A DNA stretch of 62,616 nucleotides from Paenibacillus sp. TCA20 (lineage in GTDB: Bacteria > Bacillota > Bacilli > Paenibacillales > Paenibacillaceae): NCBI RefSeq assembly GCF_000732325.1, contig NZ_BBIW01000021.1:1-62616 (forward strand). Direction: 5' to 3'. The notes beneath the pieces are model-generated. The model was not told the origin of the DNA. It was given only the letters and a program-made list of their open reading frames with translations, and made no database searches. Within the stretch, counting starts at the first letter, position 1; every line of letters starts with the position of its first letter. This document shows, in pieces, positions 60,635-62,616 of the stretch. The translations under genes were made by a program, and so were the position numbers.

Positions 60635-62425
60635 TTAAACTGTATAACGCTCGTTATGGATAACGCGGGCAGCGATACTGCGTTTGTACTGATTTGTGTT
60701 GACCGGATTGCTTCTCGTCAGTTTTTTGAGCACGGATAATTGCATACGCAGCATATCGCCCGACTCTATTGTCGTCAGCAGCTCTTTTGCCACAGATTCT
60801 ACTCTGAGGAATGCTTCATAAGCAAACACTTTTGTCATTTCAATCATATTTAGCGCTTTCTCTTCAGAGGTTCTAGATGCTTGTTTGTTCGTACGGGCGA
60901 GTACACTCTCAAGTGCAAAAATATCAATCATCATATCGGCAAGACCTGCGAGCACTTCCTGCTCCTTCTCGAGCTTCGTCCCGTATTTCTGCACGGCAAG
61001 ACCACCAACCAGCAGGAAAATCTTCTTACTCATCTCCAGGAAATGCCCTTCCTGCTCTAAAACACCTTCAAACGTTTGATTCGGCAGAATCTGTAGGATT
61101 TCGTTTTGAAGGGCCTGTGCCTTTTGGAGGAGTGCTAATTCCCCCTTCAGCGCCTTCTTCACCAGTGTGCCTGGGATCAAAAGTCGATTGATCTCATTCG
61201 TCCCTTCAAAAATCCGGTTAATCCGCGAATCGCGGTACAGCCGCTCAATTTTATATTCTTGAATGTATCCGTATCCGCCGTGAATTTGTACACCTTCATC
61301 CGCGATCACGTCCAGATTCTCGGAAGAAAACACCTTATTGATCGAGCATTCAATGGCATAATCGGAGATTGCCGCGGCAGCCAGTGTTCCTGCATCATCT
61401 GCTGTATAGTCAATATCCTGCATTGCCTCATCCAGCAGGCCAGCCGTGCGATATACCATACTCTCCACTGCAAATGTTCGAATATTCATCTCTGCCAGCT
61501 TCTTGCGGATCAGCGGGAAATTGGAGATCGGTGTCTCAAACTGTTTCCGTGTGTTGGCATATTTCGTACTGAGCTCAACCGCTTCCTTGGCCGCTCCCAC
61601 GGAGCCTGCCGCCAGTTTGTATCTGCCAATGTTCAGGATGTTAAATGCAATTCGGTGACCTTTGCCAATCTCACCTAGCAGATTCTCCTTCGGTACCTTG
61701 ACATCCTCAAAGTATAGCGGGCGTGTAGATGAGCCTTTGATTCCCATCTTCTTCTCTTCCGGTCCAAGTGTAAAGCCTTCCATTTCTTTCTCGACAATAA
61801 ACGCAGTAAAGTGCTCCCCATCGATTTTGGCATATACAATAAAAATATCTGCGAATCCCGCGTTTGTAATGTAGAGCTTAGATCCATTCAGAATGTAGTG
61901 CTCACCGTCGTCCGATAACACAGCGGTCGTCTTTGCGCTCATTGCATCCGAGCCTGAGGTCGGTTCCGTTAAACAATAGGCGGCAATTTTTGTCCCTGAG
62001 GCAAGATCGGGCAAGTACTTTTCCTTCTGTTCCCGTGTACCGAAGAATACGATCGGCAGTGTTCCAATCCCAACGTGAGCACCAAAGGACAAGGCAAAGG
62101 AGGAGCCCTTCGCCAGCGATTCACTGATAATCGTCGAGCTCACTTTATCTAGTCCAATTCCGCCGAATTCTTCCGGCACATCTGCTCCAAGCAGTCCAAG
62201 ATCACCTGCCTTTCGAAGCAGCTCTACGGTGAGATCATAGTTCAGCTTCTCGATCTCCTCATCTCTTGTCACCACTTCGCCGTCAATAAAATCGCGAACA
62301 GTCTCTGCAATCATTCGATGCTCCTCGGTAAAATCCTCAGGCGTCAGGATACGGTCAAGATCAGCCTTTTCAATGACAAAGCTTCCACCTTTGATCTTCG
62401 GTTCTTTGGTTTGGTTGTCGCTCAT
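60635..62425 (-). CDS. Acyl-CoA dehydrogenase, long form (FadE/VLCAD-like)
   Basis: A 596-residue acyl-CoA dehydrogenase with the standard three-domain core (AYCLTEPTSGSDA near residue 152, IHGGYGYIQEY near 383, catalytic-base segment RIFEGTNEI near 407) and an extra C-terminal domain of about 170 residues, as in Bacillus FadE (594 residues) and vertebrate VLCAD. It performs the first oxidation step of fatty-acid degradation. The fadN/fadA partners are not seen within the 190 bp left before the window edge. Confidence 0.93.
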   Translation of the reverse strand: MSDNQTKEPKIKGGSFVIEKADLDRILTPEDFTEEHRMIAETVRDFIDGEVVTRDEEIEKLNYDLTVELLRKAGDLGLLGADVPEEFGGIGLDKVSSTIISESLAKGSSFALSFGAHVGIGTLPIVFFGTREQKEKYLPDLASGTKIAAYCLTEPTSGSDAMSAKTTAVLSDDGEHYILNGSKLYITNAGFADIFIVYAKIDGEHFTAFIVEKEMEGFTLGPEEKKMGIKGSSTRPLYFEDVKVPKENLLGEIGKGHRIAFNILNIGRYKLAAGSVGAAKEAVELSTKYANTRKQFETPISNFPLIRKKLAEMNIRTFAVESMVYRTAGLLDEAMQDIDYTADDAGTLAAAAISDYAIECSINKVFSSENLDVIADEGVQIHGGYGYIQEYKIERLYRDSRINRIFEGTNEINRLLIPGTLVKKALKGELALLQKAQALQNEILQILPNQTFEGVLEQEGHFLEMSKKIFLLVGGLAVQKYGTKLEKEQEVLAGLADMMIDIFALESVLARTNKQASRTSEEKALNMIEMTKVFAYEAFLRVESVAKELLTTIESGDMLRMQLSVLKKLTRSNPVNTNQYKRSIAARVIHNERYTV

Positions 62426-62514
62426 GAGTTTGGGCTCCTTTCGGGAATGGGGATGGTTGATTGATGAAGAATGTTCATGAATGTGAGTGGCTCGATGATG
62501 TTGCTGTGTGTGCG
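62426..62514. other. Upstream region of the acyl-CoA dehydrogenase
   Basis: Short non-coding stretch with GAAAGGAG just before the dehydrogenase start. From about 62483 it contains a degenerate copy of the tandem repeat that follows. Confidence 0.5.
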
Positions 62515-62616
62515 GCTGTGGGCGCTTCGATGATGCTGTGAGTGTAGCTGTGGGCGCTTCGATGATGGCTGTGAGTGCAGCTATGGGCGCTTCAATGATG
62601 CTGTGAGTGCAGCTGT
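62515..62616. repeat. 32-33 bp tandem repeat, runs off the right edge
   Basis: Three consecutive copies begin at 62515 (32 bp), 62547 (33 bp) and 62580 (32 bp), each built on GGGCGCTTCGATGATG and CTGTGAGTG, with a fourth copy cut by the edge. The unit length is not a multiple of three and frames contain stops, so it is non-coding. Confidence 0.85.

Overview
The window looks like chromosomal DNA of a spore-forming, low-to-mid GC Firmicute, most probably Paenibacillus or a close relative. The evidence is a GerA-type germination operon, a YjcZ-family spore micro-protein, spore-surface-like collagen repeats, a secreted copper-amine-oxidase-stalk protein, strong AGGAGG-type ribosome binding sites, frequent TTG/GTG starts and many intrinsic terminators. 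I see no rRNA, tRNA, CRISPR array, insertion sequence or prophage.

Layout, left to right. 1-1334 (minus): a collagen-like protein open at the left edge, and a stand-alone copy of its N-terminal module. 1698-5069: an SDR dehydrogenase and a MarR/FUSC transporter pair. 5273-11878 (minus): CheR-type methyltransferase, a very large CHASE3/GAF/histidine kinase/triple-receiver hybrid, Nudix and TIM-barrel isomerase genes, and a CBS protein. 12261-25879: a DUF2243/CtaG pair, threonine-aldolase-like enzyme, YjcZ micro-protein, GNAT/LysR pair, secreted CuAO-stalk/PKD protein, SEDS protein, AGCS symporter, MATE/AraC pair and a lipoprotein. 26041-29745: a gerB-gerA-gerC operon.

29824-39693 is the most interesting part. 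A ureohydrolase gene leads a peptide/nickel-type ABC transporter operon (binding protein, two ATPases, two permeases) that ends in an MFS gene. A paralogous ureohydrolase stands alone nearby. Between them, on the other strand, lies an ANTAR-domain (AmiR/NasR-type) antiterminator gene. Both ureohydrolases have a sigma-A promoter followed by a leader RNA. In each leader a small hairpin with a six-base loop shares bases with the 5' arm of an intrinsic terminator, as in known ANTAR target RNAs. The simplest reading is a self-contained antitermination regulon for uptake and hydrolysis of a guanidino compound. The inducing molecule and the substrate cannot be read from the sequence.

39907-53819: a small unknown ORF, catalase, SDR, an oxidoreductase lacking the usual catalytic lysine, a secreted amidase with an S-layer-like region, aldo/keto reductase, radical SAM protein, SulP transporter, a serine recombinase without catalytic residues coupled to csaA, and an alpha-glucosidase coupled to a secreted Asp-box propeller. 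54025-58274: two glycosyltransferases, a third copy of the spore-surface-like module and a six-Asp-box propeller protein. 58365-62425 (minus): acyl-CoA dehydrogenase, acyl-CoA ligase and hotdog thioesterase, a fatty-acid degradation group, preceded at the right edge by a 32-33 bp tandem repeat.
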